Source of the DNA: Arthrobacter sp. zg-Y820 | GTDB lineage: Bacteria; Actinomycetota; Actinomycetes; Actinomycetales; Micrococcaceae | Direction of reading: 5' to 3' | Assembly: GCF_030142155.1 (NCBI RefSeq) | Contig: NZ_CP126247.1 | Span: 744,001-808,000 of the forward strand | DNA: 64,000 bases | Shown here: positions 61,464 through 64,000 of the stretch, piece by piece | Layout of the letters: each line of letters starts with the position of its first letter | Position numbering within the stretch: the first letter of the stretch is position 1 | Position numbers and translations under genes: made by a program | Notes under the pieces: model-generated | Seen by the model: only the letters and a program-made list of their open reading frames with translations | Database searches by the model: none | Told to the model about the DNA's origin: nothing

Positions 61464-61569
61464 TTATTGAAGCCCGTAATTCGTCAATAAACAAGGGTTT
61501 GAAAACGGATTACATAGGTATTGAGCGGCGTATCAAATGGAAACCGTTGTGTAACAAAAGTTTTACAAC
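61464..61569. promoter_or_regulatory. AT-rich divergent control region with nested inverted repeats
   Basis: TTATTGA (61464-61470) and TCAATAA (61484-61490) are perfect 7-base arms with centres 20 bases apart. TTGA (61521) and TCAA (61533) form a second, weaker pair. GTTGT (61546-61550) and ACAAC (61565-61569) enclose a third, with inner TGTAA and TTACA. Spaced AT-rich dyads of this kind are typical targets of Lrp octamers. The stretch is strikingly AT-rich compared with both flanking genes. Confidence 0.6.
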
Positions 61570-61650
61570 TAAAAACCTTGTCCACCCCTGTGTCCTCTGG
61601 CACTATCAACGCAACAACATCCGTCCAGAGCGGTTCAGCAAGGAGCCTCC

Positions 61651-62865
61651 ATGCCCAAGCGCCCGATCACCGATCCGATGCTCCGAAGCATTGTTAACGC
61701 CCAGCTCTCGCGCCGCAGGATGCTGATGGGCGCCGGCGGGCTGACTCTCGCGTCCATGCTGGCCGCCTGCGGCACGGGCGGCGGCACCGGGGGGCGGGCC
61801 GACGCCGCGGTGACCGCGGCCGCCGACTTGTCGGAGACCGAGAAATCCGTTCGCTGGGCCAACTGGACGCTCTATCTGGATTACGACGACGCCGCCGGCA
61901 CCTACCCGTCGCTGGACGCCTTCAGCGAAGCCACCGGCATCGAGGCGGACTACTCGGAGGACATCGACGGCAACGACACCTATTTCGGCAAGGTGCAGGG
62001 CCAGCTGGCCGCCGGCCAGGACATTGGAGCGGATATCGTCACGCTCACTGACTGGATGGCCGGACGGCTGATCCGGCTGGGGTACACGCAGGAACTGGAC
62101 CGGGGCAACCTGCCCAACGCCGGGAATCTGCTGGCCGGGCTGCAGGACGTGGATTTTGATCCCGGGCGGAAGCATTCCCTCACCTGGCAGTCCGGGTTCG
62201 CCGGCATCGTGTGGAACAAGGAGGCGTTCCCGCAGGGGCTGCGGAATGTCTCGGACCTGTGGCAGCCGGAGCTGAAGGGGCGGGTTGAAGTCCTGGATGA
62301 AATGCGGGACACCATGGGGCTGCTGATGATGGAAAACGGCGTTGACGTCACGGGGAACTGGGGCAGCGATGAGTTCGAAAATGCCCTCGATGTTCTCGCC
62401 AAGCAAATCTCGGACGGACAGATCCGCCAGGTCAAGGGCAATTCCTACAAGGAGGACCTGATTTCCGGCGACGCCCTGGCCGTCATCGGCTGGTCCGGCG
62501 ACATCACCCAGCTGAACTTCGAGGAGGGCGACAAATGGGGGTTCGCCCTGCCCGAAGCGGGCGGCACCCTCTGGTCCGACAACCTGCTGGTTCCGATCGG
62601 CTCGCCGCACAAGGCCAATGCGGAGAAGCTGATGAACTATTACCTGGAGCCGGAAAACGCTGCGACGGTCGCCGCTTACGTCAACTACATCTGCCCGGTG
62701 GAGGGTGCCCGCGAAGCGATGGAATCCATCGATCCCGAACTGGCGGAGAACCCGTTGATCTTTCCCACCGAGGACTACCTGTCCCGCGCCCATGTGGTCC
62801 GCACCCTCACCCCCGATGAGGAAACGGACTTCAGCGACCGGTTCCAGACCGCAATCGGCAACTGA
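61651..62865 (+). CDS. Polyamine ABC importer substrate-binding lipoprotein (PotD/PotF-like)
   Basis: A 404-aa receptor. The N-terminus has a twin-arginine signal (SRRRMLMGAGGLTLASML) ending in the lipobox LAAC, so the protein is exported folded by Tat and then lipidated. The mature part shows the PotD pattern: VRWANWTLYLDYDD, DYSEDIDGNDTYFGKVQGQL, the DIVTLTDWMAGRLI strand, WNKEAFPQGLRNVSDLWQPELKGRV and MNYYLEPENAATVAAYVNYICPV. AAGGAG precedes the ATG. Its stop overlaps the ATPase start by one base. Putrescine or spermidine is the likely cargo, in keeping with the divergent catabolic operon. Confidence 0.9.
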   Translation: MPKRPITDPMLRSIVNAQLSRRRMLMGAGGLTLASMLAACGTGGGTGGRADAAVTAAADLSETEKSVRWANWTLYLDYDDAAGTYPSLDAFSEATGIEADYSEDIDGNDTYFGKVQGQLAAGQDIGADIVTLTDWMAGRLIRLGYTQELDRGNLPNAGNLLAGLQDVDFDPGRKHSLTWQSGFAGIVWNKEAFPQGLRNVSDLWQPELKGRVEVLDEMRDTMGLLMMENGVDVTGNWGSDEFENALDVLAKQISDGQIRQVKGNSYKEDLISGDALAVIGWSGDITQLNFEEGDKWGFALPEAGGTLWSDNLLVPIGSPHKANAEKLMNYYLEPENAATVAAYVNYICPVEGAREAMESIDPELAENPLIFPTEDYLSRAHVVRTLTPDEETDFSDRFQTAIGN

Positions 62866-64000
62866 TGGCCGCCGTAGATCTGCTGCCGGAGCCCGGATCC
62901 CGCCAGGAGGCTGCCGGGGGAGACCTGGTGCTCAGCGGACTCTCCAAGCGCTTTGCCGGGTTCACCGCCGTCGACCAGTTGGATCTGGTGATTCCCGCGG
63001 GCTCCTTCTTCGCGCTGCTGGGCCCCTCCGGCTGCGGCAAGACCACCACCCTGAGGATGGTCGCCGGGCTGGAACAGCCCACTGCCGGGACCATCAGCAT
63101 CGGCACCCGGGACATCACCGCGGCCGGGGCGCATCAGCGTCCGGTCAACACGGTGTTCCAGAACTATGCACTCTTTCCCCACATGAGCGTCCTGGACAAC
63201 GTGGCCTTTGGGCTCAAGCGGCGCAAGGTGCGCGATGCCGAAGCCCAGGCCAAAGCGGCGCTGGAACTGGTGGAACTGGGACACCTGGGCAGTCGCCGTC
63301 CCGCCCAGCTCTCCGGCGGGCAGCAGCAGCGCGTGGCCCTGGCCCGCGCCGTCGTCAACCGCCCTGCCGTCCTCCTGCTGGACGAACCGCTGGGCGCCCT
63401 GGACATGAAGTTGCGCCGGCAGATGCAGGGGGAGCTGAAGAAGATCCAAACCGAAGTCGGCCTGACCTTCGTCCACGTCACGCACGATCAGGAGGAGGCC
63501 ATGACCATGGCCGACACGGTCGCGGTCATGAACAGCGGACGGGTGGAACAGATGGGAGCACCCCGGGAACTGTATGAATTGCCGCGTACGGCCTTCGTGG
63601 CGAACTTCCTGGGCAAGTCCAACCTGATGCCCGCCGAGGTCATCGGAGAAGACGGGGAACACCTGCTGCTCCTGGCCGGCGGGCACCGCCTGCAGGTGCG
63701 CAAGGACAGGGCCACTGACCACAGCGGCCGGGTGCTGATCGGCATCCGGCCCGAAAAGCTGCTGATGAGGCCGGGTGCGGCGGAACCGGCCGGGACAACT
63801 CTGCGGGGACTGGTCCTGGACGCCTCGTTCACCGGGGCCAGCACCGAGTACCTGGTGGAGGTGGAAGGGATGGGCCCGATGGGTGTCTTCAGCCAGAACC
63901 ACGGCGGTGTCCTGGCGGCGGCGGGGGACCGGGTGGCACTGAGCTGGGACGCCGGGCACGCGTTTGGGCTCAGTGGCACCGAGGACCGCGACGCCGGCGC
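62865..64000 (+). CDS. Polyamine ABC importer ATPase (PotA-like), 3'-truncated by window edge
   Basis: The frame is open from ATG 62865 to the window end (378 full codons). It encodes a PotA/spermidine-type ATPase: Walker [11 protein letters not shown]-loop [13 protein letters not shown], signature [16 protein letters not shown], Walker [12 protein letters not shown] and the switch histidine in [14 protein letters not shown]-terminal TOBE_2 domain follows ([37 protein letters not shown]). The domain is nearly complete, so only the last residues are missing. The start overlaps the PotD stop (TGATG). The permease genes should follow outside the window. Confidence 0.93.
   Translation, partial: MAAVDLLPEPGSRQEAAGGDLVLSGLSKRFAGFTAVDQLDLVIPAGSFFALLGPSGCGKTTTLRMVAGLEQPTAGTISIGTRDITAAGAHQRPVNTVFQNYALFPHMSVLDNVAFGLKRRKVRDAEAQAKAALELVELGHLGSRRPAQLSGGQQQRVALARAVVNRPAVLLLDEPLGALDMKLRRQMQGELKKIQTEVGLTFVHVTHDQEEAMTMADTVAVMNSGRVEQMGAPRELYELPRTAFVANFLGKSNLMPAEVIGEDGEHLLLLAGGHRLQVRKDRATDHSGRVLIGIRPEKLLMRPGAAEPAGTTLRGLVLDASFTGASTEYLVEVEGMGPMGVFSQNHGGVLAAAGDRVALSWDAGHAFGLSGTEDRDAG

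Noticed and set aside
1..64000. tRNA, rRNA, insertion sequences, prophage
   Set aside because: No CCA-ended cloverleaf, rRNA segment, transposase motif or integrase was recognised by eye. A tRNA scan would settle the first point.

Overview
The window is high-GC DNA from an actinobacterium. The style of the genes (GTG and TTG starts, short intergenic gaps, ATGA overlaps, no TTA codons outside one island) and the content (Lut, FucU/L-fuconate and Urt modules, a DUF5129-like protein, FCD-type GntR regulators) fit the Micrococcaceae, most likely Arthrobacter or a close relative. That assignment is an inference from gene content, not from a marker gene. No rRNA, tRNA, CRISPR array, transposase or phage gene was seen. 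I annotate 56 protein genes; the first (LacI regulator) and the last (PotA-like ATPase) are cut by the window edges.

Layout. 1-3940: LacI regulator, Bcr/CflA exporter, DUF5996 protein, small membrane protein. 4121-7953: a visibly AT-richer block with a LysR regulator divergent from an M20 dipeptidase and an MHS-family transporter, probably acquired. 8177-12781: DUF3817, glycerophosphodiesterase, and an aldo/keto reductase - DJ-1 - epimerase operon, with an (CCCT)11 microsatellite in front of it. 12846-20372: a complete non-phosphorylating L-fucose pathway (mutarotase, dehydrogenase, lactonase, dehydratase, KDF dehydrogenase, diketo-acid hydrolase, transporter) beside an FCD/GntR regulator. 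20626-30487: a lactate module (FAD/Fe-S D-lactate dehydrogenase, PncC-like protein, LldR-like regulator, LctP, LutABC). 30304-37912: an alpha/beta hydrolase divergent from a rhamnose-type ABC importer operon that ends in an AraA-like isomerase. 37957-40399: LysR and a DUF5129/TPM-like protein. 40526-45458: urea importer UrtABCDE. 45657-53237: second LctP, GNAT, YoaK, gamma-glutamyltransferase homologue, an HTH/membrane protein pair and L-lactate dehydrogenase. 53525-64000: PutP-like symporter, then an Lrp-headed amine/polyamine catabolic operon divergent from a PotD/PotA-type importer.

How the genes fit together. The L-fucose route ends in pyruvate plus L-lactate, and the next genes are exactly those needed to oxidise lactate. 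The lactate genes share a perfect 11-bp palindrome, TGGTCAGACCA, in front of the D-lactate dehydrogenase and twice in the lctP/lutA divergent region, which makes an LldR-type regulon. A second signal, GTGA-N6-TCAC (CRP/GlxR type), occurs in front of the fucose operon, between lctP and lutA, and in front of the rhamnose-type importer. The three carbon modules therefore look joined by one global control.

The most unusual non-coding material is a set of intergenic elements (8641-8696, 25219-25356, 25503-25563, 53311-53381). Each repeats its own private 15-20 bp word in direct and inverted orientation, usually next to a gene end. They have a similar plan but different words, and I do not recognise them as a named family.
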